Below, in pieces: positions 1 through 6,224 of a DNA stretch of 7,075 bases. Position numbers and translations under genes: made by a program. Origin of the DNA: DASQVO01 sp035640715 (GTDB lineage: Bacteria > Actinomycetota > Actinomycetes > Streptosporangiales > Streptosporangiaceae); the NCBI GenBank assembly GCA_035640715.1, contig DASQVO010000368.1, positions 1 through 7,075 of the forward strand. Direction: 5' to 3'. Position 1 is the first letter of the stretch. Each line of letters starts with the position of its first letter. The notes beneath the pieces were generated by a model. It did no database searches, was not told the origin of the DNA, and saw only the letters and a program-made list of their open reading frames with translations.

Positions 1-76
1 TGGAGCCGGTGAGCGGATTCGAACCGCTGACCTGCCGTTTACAAGACGGCTGCTCTGCCAACTGAGCTACACCGGC
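1..76 (-). tRNA. tRNA-Thr (anticodon UGU)
   Basis: Read on the minus strand this folds as a complete cloverleaf. The acceptor arms GCCGGTG and CACCGGC pair perfectly. The D-arm is GCTCAGTTGGCAGAGC. The anticodon stem GCCGT/ACGGC encloses the loop CTTGTAA, giving anticodon TGT (Thr). The T-arm contains GGTTCGAATCC. The discriminator base is T, and the 3' CCA is encoded at positions 3-1. The tRNA is transcribed leftward, so its 3' end, the usual side for element integration, points out of the window. An open frame from the LysR remnant on the same strand runs into the tRNA and stops at 39-41, which is not expected for a functional protein end. Confidence 0.97.
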
Positions 77-158
77 AACAGACTCCGAGCATGGTAGCCG
101 ATCCACCCCTGACCCGCGCGAACCGGATGCTGACCTTCGGCGGGGTCACCGCGGGGGC

Positions 159-428
159 GGATTGCAGGACGTGCTGGCGGAACGATGCGGAGGCTGCTGG
201 CAGGGGCCGCTCGGCGAGCCAGGCGAGGCCGATGTCGCGGGTGCAGTCGGCGTCGGTGATGTGCAGGTGGGATGGTGGCGCCTCTGTGCTTGCTGGCGTG
301 GATGGCGGGGTGCGTGGCGGGGGCAGCAGCGCGACGCCGAGCCCGGCGGCGACCAGGGCGCGCAGTGTCTCGACCTCCTCACCCTCGAACGCCGCCCGGC
401 TCGGTGTGGTCTGCCTGGCCTTCGCCAT
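159..428 (-). pseudogene. C-terminal remnant of a LysR-type transcriptional regulator
   Basis: The minus-strand frame reads AFEGEEVETLRALVAAGLG followed by VALLPP, and later ITDADCTRDIGLAWLAERPL and a FRQHVL end. This pattern is typical of the last third of the LysR substrate-binding domain: the FEGxExxT strand-helix, the G-L-G-V-A-L-L-P turn, and the final helix ending in F..H/FVL. No helix-turn-helix and no first half of the effector domain are present. The frame upstream of about 428 is unrelated, and the next start codon (518) gives no recognisable N-terminus. Downstream the frame continues without a stop into tRNA-Thr. I read this as a decayed or truncated gene, not a functional short protein. 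The breakpoint near 428 is approximate. The GC-rich codon pattern is still good, so the decay may be recent. Confidence 0.6.
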
Positions 429-611
429 CGGCGCGGCGGCGGGCGGGTGGTCCACGCCCAGGCTGGGAAACCCGTCACTATGGATCGTGGCCGGGCCGCT
501 AATGCTCGGGCTGGTCATGCTCCGCGGCCGGGCATACGCTTCGGCGGCCCCTCCGTACTGTCGGAGAACATTGAGCGCAGTACCGCACAGACCGGCAGCG
601 CTGCCTGATCA

Positions 612-651
612 CGGCCCGCGGCACGGGCGCCGGTGCCCGTGCCGCGGGCCG
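612..651. terminator. Perfect 17-bp GC-rich hairpin, probable transcription terminator
   Basis: CGGCCCGCGGCACGGGC (612-628) is exactly reverse-complemented at 635-651 around the 6-base loop GCCGGT. Actinobacterial intrinsic terminators often have strong stems without a U-tract, and none is seen here. The stem lies 57 bases upstream of the arsR operator, so it would insulate the arsenic operon from transcription arriving from the left, and act in either direction. No intact gene ends just before it. It may be the surviving terminator of a lost gene; a plus-strand frame ends in TGA at 606-608, immediately before the stem. Confidence 0.55.
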
Positions 652-707
652 ACGCGCATCACGCGGTCGGCGCGATGAGTGTCAGCGTGGCCTCTTCCCT
701 CGCGGTG

Positions 708-738
708 ATTCATCGTTTATCGTCAATTAACGATGAAT
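708..738 (+). promoter_or_regulatory. Probable ArsR operator with overlapping leaderless promoter
   Basis: ATTCATCGTT (708-717) and AACGATGAAT (729-738) form a perfect 10-bp inverted repeat with an 11-base spacer. It is AT-rich against a GC-rich background, as expected for an ArsR/SmtB winged-helix dimer site. The right arm covers the arsR start codon (ATG at 733). No Shine-Dalgarno sequence precedes that ATG, and no other in-frame start is possible because TGA stands at 706-708. TATCGT (718-723) fits the actinobacterial -10 pattern TANNNT and would place transcription start at about 730-733, i.e. on or next to the ATG. The -35 (about 695-700, TTCCCT) is weak. Autorepression of arsR and the genes behind it is inferred. 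Confidence 0.7.
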
Positions 739-1092
739 GCTGGAAGTGAGCCCCTCGACCGGCCGGCCGCAGCCGAGTACGCGTCCTGGTTCAAGGCCCT
801 GGCTGATGCCACACGGATCCAGATCGTGTCCCTGCTCTCCCGCTACGGGGAGCCGATGACAGTGGGGCAGATCGTGCAGGCGGTCGACGTCGGCCAGTCG
901 ACCGTCTCGGCCCATTTGAAGGTGCTGGCCGAGGTCCGATTCGTGCTGGCCGAACAACGAGGGACCGCCAGCTACTACCGGATCAACGACAACTGCGTGC
1001 GCTGCTTCCCGACTGCCGCCGATGTCGTCATGGGCCGCCCCGTGCCCGCCCAGCCCGACGCGAGCGCATGTGAGACAGGGGGAATCCCATGA
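733..1092 (+). CDS. arsR: ArsR/SmtB-family metalloregulatory repressor
   Basis: A 119-residue winged helix-turn-helix repressor. Residues 15-35 (EYASWFKALADATRIQIVSL) form the typical opening helices with the ALADxTRxxI signature. Residues 42-70 form the HTH, whose recognition helix carries QSTVSAHLKVL (55-65). The wing follows at about 71-84 (VLAEQRGTASYYRI). Family members bind DNA as dimers and release it when As(III) or another thiophilic metal(loid) binds cysteines. Here the only cysteines are C88 and C91 (a Cys-x2-Cys pair just after the wing) and C113 in the tail. These are candidate As(III) ligands, at places other than the recognition-helix cysteines of the classic E. coli-type ArsR. 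The start at ATG 733 is forced and apparently leaderless. The stop overlaps the next start as ATGA (1089-1092), so translation of the two genes is coupled. Arsenic specificity comes from the neighbours. Confidence 0.93.
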   Translation: MNAGSEPLDRPAAAEYASWFKALADATRIQIVSLLSRYGEPMTVGQIVQAVDVGQSTVSAHLKVLAEVRFVLAEQRGTASYYRINDNCVRCFPTAADVVMGRPVPAQPDASACETGGIP

Positions 1093-2351
1093 CCGACCGC
1101 ACCGCCGATTCTGATATCACCGAAGCCCGCGACAAGATCGTGGACCGCTACTCGGGGCTGGCCCGCCAGGCGCTGGCTGGCCATACCCCGGCCGACTCCT
1201 GCACGGGCGGCACGGCGGGTGAGAGGTGTTTCGGGGCTGCCCGTTACGCCCCCGATGAGGAGGTGCCGGAGGCGGCGCTGCGTGCCAGTCTTGGCTGCGG
1301 CAACCCTATCGCCGTCGCCGGGATCACTCCCGGCGAGACGGTCCTCGACCTGGGCTCGGGCGGCGGGCTGGACGTCATCCTGTCCGCGCGCCGCACCGGC
1401 CGGGCCGGGAAGGCCTACGGCCTGGACGCCAGCCCCGACATGCTCACCCTGGCCGGTGCGAACGCAGCCGCAGCCGGTATTCGGAACGTCGAGTTCCTGC
1501 ACGGCCACATCGAAGACATCCCTCTGCCGGATGGGCACGTCGACGTGGTCATCTCCAACTGCGTCATCAACCTGTCGGCCGACAAGCCCCGCGTGCTCGC
1601 CGAAGCCTTCCGCGTCATTCGCCCCAGCGGCCGGCTCGGCGTCACCGACGTCATCGCCGACGATCACCTCGGCCCCGGCGACCAGGCGGCGGCCGAGCAA
1701 GCAGTCGGTTGCGCCGCCGGAACCCTCACGATCGGCCAGTACCGACACCGGCTGCTCGCCGCGGGGTTCACCACCGCGACCATCACCCCCACCCACCAGG
1801 TCGCTCCCGGCCTGCATTCAGCGACCGTCCGCGCAGGCAAACCCGACGCCCCGAACGGCGTCACGATCCGGCCCATGCGCCCCGGTGACGCCGACGAGGT
1901 CCTGGCGATCTACCAGGCGGGACTGGATGGCGGCAACGCCAGTTTCGAGACCGCGGCCCCCACCTGGGAGGCCTTCGACGCCGCCAAATTGCCGCTGCAC
2001 CGGCACGTCGCTACCGACACTACTTCCGGCAAAGTGCTCGGCTGGATCGCCGTAACCGCCGTCTCCGACCGCTGCGTGTACGCCGGCGTCGTGGAGCACA
2101 GCGTGTACGTCCACCCCGGCCACCGCGGCCGAGGCATCGCCGCAGCCCTGCTGCGAGCCCTGACCGACTCCACCGAGACCGCCGGGATCTGGACCATCCA
2201 ATCGGGCATCTTCCCCGAGAACACCCCGAGCCTGCGCCTGCACGCCAACGCCGGATTCCGGACCGTCGGCACCCGCGAACGCATCGGCCGCCATCACGGC
2301 CGCTGGCGCGACGTCGTCCTCATCGAACGCCGCAGCCCCATCGTGCGGTAA
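1089..2351 (+). CDS. ArsM-ArsN1 fusion: arsenite methyltransferase joined to a PAT/arsinothricin-type N-acetyltransferase
   Basis: A 420-residue cytosolic protein with two domains. Residues 1-250 are an arsenite S-adenosylmethionine methyltransferase (ArsM). SAM motif I is DLGSGGGLD (87-95), and the three ArsM cysteines are visible: C70 (in SLGCGNP), C158 (in SNCVINLS) and C208 (in VGCAAGTLT). Two further cysteines (C38, C47) lie in the N-terminal part. ArsM enzymes methylate As(III) stepwise. Residues 258-420 are a GNAT domain of the phosphinothricin acetyltransferase/ArsN1 type, with ASFET (284-288), VEHSVYVHPGHRGRGIA (335-351, the acetyl-CoA loop R-x-x-G-x-A), IFPENTPSLRLHANAGF (374-390) and a GRWRDVVLIERR end. 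ArsN1 proteins acetylate the amino group of arsinothricin, and relatives acetylate phosphinothricin. A short linker (about 249-257) joins the domains with no stop or frameshift, so the fusion is genuine in this sequence. GGGGGA (1078-1083) is a good ribosome site 5 bases before ATG. The GNAT substrate could instead be phosphinothricin or another amino acid. Confidence 0.88.
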   Translation: MTDRTADSDITEARDKIVDRYSGLARQALAGHTPADSCTGGTAGERCFGAARYAPDEEVPEAALRASLGCGNPIAVAGITPGETVLDLGSGGGLDVILSARRTGRAGKAYGLDASPDMLTLAGANAAAAGIRNVEFLHGHIEDIPLPDGHVDVVISNCVINLSADKPRVLAEAFRVIRPSGRLGVTDVIADDHLGPGDQAAAEQAVGCAAGTLTIGQYRHRLLAAGFTTATITPTHQVAPGLHSATVRAGKPDAPNGVTIRPMRPGDADEVLAIYQAGLDGGNASFETAAPTWEAFDAAKLPLHRHVATDTTSGKVLGWIAVTAVSDRCVYAGVVEHSVYVHPGHRGRGIAAALLRALTDSTETAGIWTIQSGIFPENTPSLRLHANAGFRTVGTRERIGRHHGRWRDVVLIERRSPIVR

Positions 2352-2545
2352 AGCAGACCCTGGAGCTCATCGTACGGACCCGAAGAGTCCTCGGCGATCT
2401 TCACCGGGGCATTCGTCGTGATCAGCGTCACCGCCGAGGACGCCACGGCGGTCGAGCGCGAGCAGACCTTCGGCGCCGTGGCCGAGATCGCACTCACGGC
2501 CAGACATCGCAGGACTAACCGGGCCAACCCTGGCGTTTCCCGGGT
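2352..2545 (+). pseudogene. Coding-like scar between the arsM-arsN1 fusion and the arsO-like gene
   Basis: This gap is long for a tight operon. In the plus-strand frame continuing past the TAA stop of the fusion gene, codons from about 2385 to 2510 are almost all G/C-ending. They read AIFTGAFVVISVTAEDATA and then VEREQTFGAVAEIALTARHR, with no stop until 2568-2570. The base pattern looks like real coding DNA, but there is no start codon with a ribosome site and I do not recognise the family. The likeliest reading is the internal piece of a lost gene that once lay between the two neighbours. An extension of the fusion gene cut off by a new stop is less likely, because the GNAT domain ends naturally before the TAA. 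Confidence 0.35.
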
Positions 2546-3616
2546 GTGGATCTCTACGACTCGGTTGTGATCGGTGCCGGCCAGGCCGGCCTCTCCGCGT
2601 CGTACCACCTCAAACGCCGCGGCGTTCGCCACGTCGTGCTCGACGAAGACGAAGCCCCGGGCGGGGCCTGGCAGCACCGCTGGGACTCCCTCACCATGCG
2701 CGACGTGCACGGCGTCGCCGCGCTTCCCGACTCCGATCCGCCCAGCGACGAGACGGGACGGGCGAACGTCGTGGTCCCGGCGTATTTCGCCGGGTACGAG
2801 CGCACCCACAACCTCCCGGTGATCCGGCCGGTCCACGCGGACCGGGTGGCCAATGGCCCCGGCGGTCTGCTGGTCGTGCACGCGGGTGAGCGCACCTGGA
2901 CCACCCGGACCCTGGTCAACGCGACCGGGACCTGGTCGCATCCCTTCGTCCCCCACTACCCGGGTATGGAGACCTTCCTCGGCGAGCAGCTGCACACCGT
3001 CGGCTACCCCGGCGCGGAGCACTTCCGCGGCCGCCGGGTCGTGGTGGTGGGCGGCGGCATATCGGCGGTGCAGTTCCTCGGCGAGCTGGCCCCGGTCACC
3101 GGCACGCTATGGGTCACCCGGCGCGAGCCGGAGTGGCGCACCGGCGAGTTCACCCCCGACCGCGGCCGGGAGGCGGTCGCGCTGGTCGAGGAACGGGTAC
3201 GCCGTGGCCTGCCACCGGCCAGCGTGGTGAGCGTGACCGGGCTGATGCTGCGCGAGCAGGAGCGTGCGGCAGCACGGCTCGGCGCCTACGAGCGGCATCC
3301 AATGTTCGAGACCATCGAGCCCGGCGGCGTGCGCTTCGCCGACGGGACCTTCGAGCCGGCCGAGGCAATTCTGTGGGCAACCGGCTTCCGCCCGGCCGTC
3401 AGCCACCTCGCACCCCTGCACCTGCGCTCGGAGCACGGCGGCATCCAGCTCGACGGCACCACCGCCGTCGCCGACCCGCGGGTCCAGCTCGTCGGCTACG
3501 GACCGTCCGCGAGCACGATCGGGGCGAACCGGGCCGGCCGGGTGGCCGCCCGCGGCGTCGCCGCCTGGCTGGATCAGGCCCATGATCACCACAACGCGGC
3601 CACCGACGCCGCATAA
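2546..3616 (+). CDS. ArsO-like FAD/NAD(P)H-dependent monooxygenase
   Basis: A 356-residue flavoprotein with two Rossmann folds. The FAD site is VVIGAGQAGLSASYHL (7-22, GxGxxG) followed by an acidic strand end (LDEDE, 32-36). The NAD(P)H site is RVVVVGGGISA (164-174, GxGxSA). Between them F144-x-G146-x3-H150-x3-Y154 matches the FxGxxxHxxxY fingerprint of class B flavin monooxygenases (FMO, N-hydroxylase and Baeyer-Villiger types), and LWATGFRP near 280 is the usual ATG segment. Similar genes, called arsO, sit in actinobacterial ars operons such as arsRBOCT of a Streptomyces linear plasmid; their substrate is not firmly established. The context suggests oxidation of an arsenical or organoarsenical, but a general FMO role remains possible. 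GTG 2546 is the only start, since TAA lies in frame at 2516-2518, and its ribosome site is poor. The length fits compact ArsO proteins. The gene probably shares the arsR transcript despite the 194-bp gap. The 73 bases after it, before the convergent rlmB end, hold no convincing terminator, only a weak 7-bp pairing (3623-3629 with 3674-3680). Confidence 0.8.
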   Translation: MDLYDSVVIGAGQAGLSASYHLKRRGVRHVVLDEDEAPGGAWQHRWDSLTMRDVHGVAALPDSDPPSDETGRANVVVPAYFAGYERTHNLPVIRPVHADRVANGPGGLLVVHAGERTWTTRTLVNATGTWSHPFVPHYPGMETFLGEQLHTVGYPGAEHFRGRRVVVVGGGISAVQFLGELAPVTGTLWVTRREPEWRTGEFTPDRGREAVALVEERVRRGLPPASVVSVTGLMLREQERAAARLGAYERHPMFETIEPGGVRFADGTFEPAEAILWATGFRPAVSHLAPLHLRSEHGGIQLDGTTAVADPRVQLVGYGPSASTIGANRAGRVAARGVAAWLDQAHDHHNAATDAA

Positions 3617-3689
3617 TTCCAGCCAGCCCGCCCACTGAATGCGCGATCACGTCGTTACGGTGCGGCAGGCCCGGGGCTGGGTGGCGTCA

Positions 3690-4742
3690 TCAGCGGCCGG
3701 AGCCGTCCCGCTGCCGCGTGACCTCGTACAGGGCGATGCCGGCCGCCACACCTGCGTTGAGTGACTCGGTACCGCCTGCCATCGGGATCCGGACGACCAG
3801 GTCGCACCGCTCGGCGACCAGCCGCGACAGCCCGCGCCCTTCGGAACCGACGACAAGCGTGAGCGGCGCGTCAGCGACGGGCATGTCCGCGACCGTGACA
3901 TCGCCCGCGGCATCGAGCCCCGCAACGAAGATGCCGGCCTCCTTGTAGGCGGCCAGTGCCTGGACCAGGTTCGGCGCCCTGGCCACCGGGACACGCGCCA
4001 GCGCACCCGCGGAGGACTTCCACGCTCCGGCGGTGACGCCTGCGCTGCGCCGCGCCGGGACGAGCACGCCATGCCCGCCGAACGCCGCGGCCGAGCGCGC
4101 GACTGCCCCGAGGTTCCGTGGGTCGGTGACGCCATCCAGGGCGACGATCAGCGGAAGCTGCCCGGCCGCCGAAGCTCGTTCGGGCAGGTCGCCGGGACTG
4201 GCATAGTCATAAGCCCGGATTCGCAGGGCCACGCCCTGATGAACCGCGCCGCCGGTGAGCCGGTCAAGCTCTGCGTGGCGGGTCTCGACCACCGGTACGC
4301 CGGCGCCGGCGGCTATCCGCACAGCCTCGCGGACTTTATCATCGGCCGACGCGCGAAGCTCTACGTACAGCGCCACCGCGGGGACCGCCGCACGGAGGGC
4401 CTCGGTGACCGAGTTACGGCCGACGACCATCTCCGGCGCGTCCCCGCCGGCTCGCGATCCTGCCGCTCCGCGTGCCGCCGTGGCGCGGCCGCCGGCCGCC
4501 CGCCCGCTGCTGCGGCCGGCGCTGTCATCATCCCTGGGCCGCGGTGAGTCCGCCACGCGCGCGGCCTCGGCCGCCCTGCGCTGCGCTGGATGCCCCGGGC
4601 GCAGGTGAGCGGGTGGCGTCGGGCCTTTGCCCTCCAGGCTGCGGCGCCCGTACCCGCCCGTTCCGGGGCGCGGCTTGCCTGACTTGGAGCGGGTTCCCCG
4701 GGTGGCTGATCGTTCCCCGCCGCCTGATCCGCGGCCGCTCAC
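3690..4742 (-). CDS. rlmB: 23S rRNA (guanosine-2'-O-)-methyltransferase RlmB, SpoU/TrmH family
   Basis: A 350-residue SPOUT methyltransferase expected to methylate the 2'-O of G2251 (E. coli numbering) in the 23S rRNA peptidyl-transferase region, using SAM. Residues 1-103 are a basic Gly/Arg/Ala-rich tail with RRSLEGKGPTPPA (33-45), common in actinobacterial members and probably disordered. Residues 104-180 form the L30e-like RNA-binding substrate domain (MVVGRNSVTEAL at 105-116). The trefoil-knot catalytic domain has motif 1 DGVTDPRNLGAVARSA (203-218, N210 and R216), motif 2 VVGSEGRGLSRLV (297-309, E301) and motif 3 IPMAGGTESLNAGVAAGIAL (319-338, S327 and N329). All catalytic residues are intact. 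The GTG start overlaps the cysS stop as GTGA (4742-4739), with GGAAG about ten bases upstream. It therefore follows cysS on the same mRNA. The closely related TrmH tRNA methyltransferase lacks the L30e domain, which favours RlmB. Confidence 0.93.
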   Translation of the reverse strand: MSGRGSGGGERSATRGTRSKSGKPRPGTGGYGRRSLEGKGPTPPAHLRPGHPAQRRAAEAARVADSPRPRDDDSAGRSSGRAAGGRATAARGAAGSRAGGDAPEMVVGRNSVTEALRAAVPAVALYVELRASADDKVREAVRIAAGAGVPVVETRHAELDRLTGGAVHQGVALRIRAYDYASPGDLPERASAAGQLPLIVALDGVTDPRNLGAVARSAAAFGGHGVLVPARRSAGVTAGAWKSSAGALARVPVARAPNLVQALAAYKEAGIFVAGLDAAGDVTVADMPVADAPLTLVVGSEGRGLSRLVAERCDLVVRIPMAGGTESLNAGVAAGIALYEVTRQRDGSGR

Positions 4743-6211
4743 TGCTGCAGCTTCCAGCGCGGGCCGTCCGGGGTGTCCTCCACCAGGATCCCCGCTTTCT
4801 CCAGGCCGTCCCGCAGCGCATCGGCGGTTGCGTAGTCCCTGCGGGCCCGCGCCGCCTCGCGCTGCGCCAGCGTCACGCCGACCAGGGCGTCAACCACATC
4901 GCGCATGCGGTCATCCCGCGTGTCACGGCCGGCCCAGGGCTGAGCGAGCGGATCGAGGCCGAGCACCCCGAGCATTGCCCGCACCTGTGCCAGGCTCGCA
5001 CGCGTTGCGGCAACGTGGCCGGCCTGCAGGGCGCTGTTGCCGTCACGCACGGCAGCGTGCACGGCCGCCAGCGCCGATGGCACGCCCAGGTCGTCGTCGA
5101 GCGCCGAGATGAACGGCAAGGGCAGGCCGCCGCCGGCTGTGGTATCGGCACTGGGGCCGGCGGCCGGGCTGTCCGCGGCGGGGCTGTCCGCCGCCGATCC
5201 GCCATTGACCGCTCCGGCACTGGCGAGTGCCTCGGTGGCCCGCTCGACGAACCCCTCGATCCGCCGGTACGCGGAGACAGACTCGGCGAGGGCGTCCTCG
5301 GAGAACTCAAGCACAGACCGGTAATGCGCCTGCCCGAGGTAATACCGGAGCTCCGCCGGCCTGACCTCCTGGAGCATTTCGCTGACGCGCATTGAATTGC
5401 CGAGTGATTTGCTCATCTTCTGTCCCGCGATCCCGAGCAGGGCGTTGTGCACCCAGTACCGGGCGAACCCGTATCCCGCGGCACGTGATTGGGCCATCTC
5501 GTTCTCGTGGTGCGGGAACAGCAGGTCCATGCCGCCGCCATGGATGTCGAACGTCTCGCCGAGGTACTTGACCGACATCGCCGAGCATTCGAGGTGCCAG
5601 CCGGGGCGCCCGGGTCCCCATGGCGTATCCCATGACGGCTCGCCGGGCTTCGCGCCCTTCCAGAGAGCGAAATCCCTCGGGTCGCGTTTTGCCGACGCGT
5701 CGTCGGTATCTTCAGCGGCGCGCATCTGCTCCAGCCGCTGGCCGGACAGGGCCCCGTACTCGGGGTAGGTGCGGACGTCGAAATACACATCACCACCGGC
5801 CGCGTAGGCGTGACCGCGCTCGATAAGGCGGCGGATCATCGCGACCATCTCGGGCACGTGCCCGGTGGCGCGCGGCTCGACATCCGGCGGCCGGCAGCCC
5901 AGGGTGTCATAGGCGCTGGAGAAAGCACGCTGATTCCGTTCGGCAACCGCCCACCAGGGGGCGCCCTCCTGCCGGGCGACATTAATGATCTTGTCGTCGA
6001 TGTCCGTGACATTCCGGCAGAAGGTCACCTGGTAGCCGCTGGCTTCAAGCCAGCGGATGAGAATGTCAAAGCAGATGGCCGACCTGAGGTGACCTATATG
6101 CGGGGCCGCCTGCACCGTGGCGCCGCACAGGTACAGCGAGACCCGGCCAGGAACGGCTGGCAAGAATTCCCGTACCTCGCGTGCGGCGGTGTCATGAAGG
6201 CGCAAGCTCAC
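4739..6211 (-). CDS. cysS: Cysteinyl-tRNA synthetase
   Basis: A 490-residue class I aminoacyl-tRNA synthetase that charges tRNA-Cys in the cytosol. The start is taken as GTG 6211 (VSLRLHDTAAREV), which matches the usual N-terminus. With it, motifs fall at E. coli-like positions: C29, C209, H234 and E238 (zinc site), HIGH at 38-41 (in AAPHIGH) and KMSKS at 265-269 (in KMSKSLGN). Longer starts at ATG 6244 or 6379 add unrelated residues. The C-terminal DALR/anticodon part (about 310-490) is present. This, with KMSKSLGN, separates the protein from the mycothiol enzyme MshC, a shorter paralogue. An Ala/Ser/Pro-rich insert (about 332-364) interrupts the helical domain. rlmB follows with a 4-bp overlap. 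ispF, which often precedes cysS in actinobacteria, is not upstream here. Confidence 0.96.
   Translation of the reverse strand: MSLRLHDTAAREVREFLPAVPGRVSLYLCGATVQAAPHIGHLRSAICFDILIRWLEASGYQVTFCRNVTDIDDKIINVARQEGAPWWAVAERNQRAFSSAYDTLGCRPPDVEPRATGHVPEMVAMIRRLIERGHAYAAGGDVYFDVRTYPEYGALSGQRLEQMRAAEDTDDASAKRDPRDFALWKGAKPGEPSWDTPWGPGRPGWHLECSAMSVKYLGETFDIHGGGMDLLFPHHENEMAQSRAAGYGFARYWVHNALLGIAGQKMSKSLGNSMRVSEMLQEVRPAELRYYLGQAHYRSVLEFSEDALAESVSAYRRIEGFVERATEALASAGAVNGGSAADSPAADSPAAGPSADTTAGGGLPLPFISALDDDLGVPSALAAVHAAVRDGNSALQAGHVAATRASLAQVRAMLGVLGLDPLAQPWAGRDTRDDRMRDVVDALVGVTLAQREAARARRDYATADALRDGLEKAGILVEDTPDGPRWKLQQ
5120..5218 (-). repeat. Low-complexity linker repeat inside cysS
   Basis: About 33 codons encode a flexible Ala/Gly/Ser/Pro/Asp-rich linker containing two AADSP units followed by a third degenerate one. 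At DNA level GGGCTGTCCGC occurs at 5166-5176 and again at 5181-5191, a 15-bp in-frame tandem repeat. It lies between the first helical bundle and the C-terminal part of the DALR domain, so it probably forms an exposed loop with no catalytic role. Slippage could change its length in multiples of five codons. Confidence 0.7.
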
Positions 6212-6224
6212 CCTGCACAGGCTA
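6212..6224 (-). promoter_or_regulatory. Possible leaderless -10 element of cysS
   Basis: On the minus strand TAGCCT (6224-6219) fits TANNNT and lies seven bases before the chosen GTG start at 6211. That is the spacing expected when transcription begins at the start codon. No proper Shine-Dalgarno fits the GTG: the only AGG-like run abuts it. No clear -35 is visible, so this is a weak prediction that rests on spacing alone. Confidence 0.22.

Larger units (their letters stand above)
77..732. other. Gene-poor stretch between tRNA-Thr and arsR
   Basis: No intact gene is supported here. The stretch contains the LysR remnant (159-428), a perfect hairpin (612-651) and the arsR control region (about 695-738). 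Several open frames cross it on both strands, but none shows a recognisable domain or a ribosome binding site. A short plus-strand frame around 460-530 encodes a hydrophobic run (SLWIVAGPLMLGLVML). It could be the tail of a lost membrane protein, but this is too weak to call. The interval looks like a scar left by gene loss or insertion. Confidence 0.5.

Noticed and set aside
1..76. tRNA-Thr as attachment site of an element covering the arsenic cluster
   Set aside because: The tRNA 3' end faces left, away from the cluster. I found no second copy of the tRNA 3' end in the window, and no integrase or transposase is present.
91..678. Plus-strand open frame of 195 codons between the tRNA and arsR
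   Set aside because: It has no ribosome site and no domain, runs through the hairpin and opposite the LysR remnant, and its composition is that of a shadow frame.
975..1817. Long minus-strand open frame of 280 codons opposite arsM
   Set aside because: Antisense shadow of the GC-rich ArsM coding frame. It has no recognisable domain, and the plus strand shows catalytic motifs throughout.
4472..5395. Long plus-strand open frame of 307 codons across the cysS/rlmB junction
   Set aside because: It lies opposite two well-supported housekeeping genes, is low in complexity with no known motif, and is typical of high-GC shadow frames.
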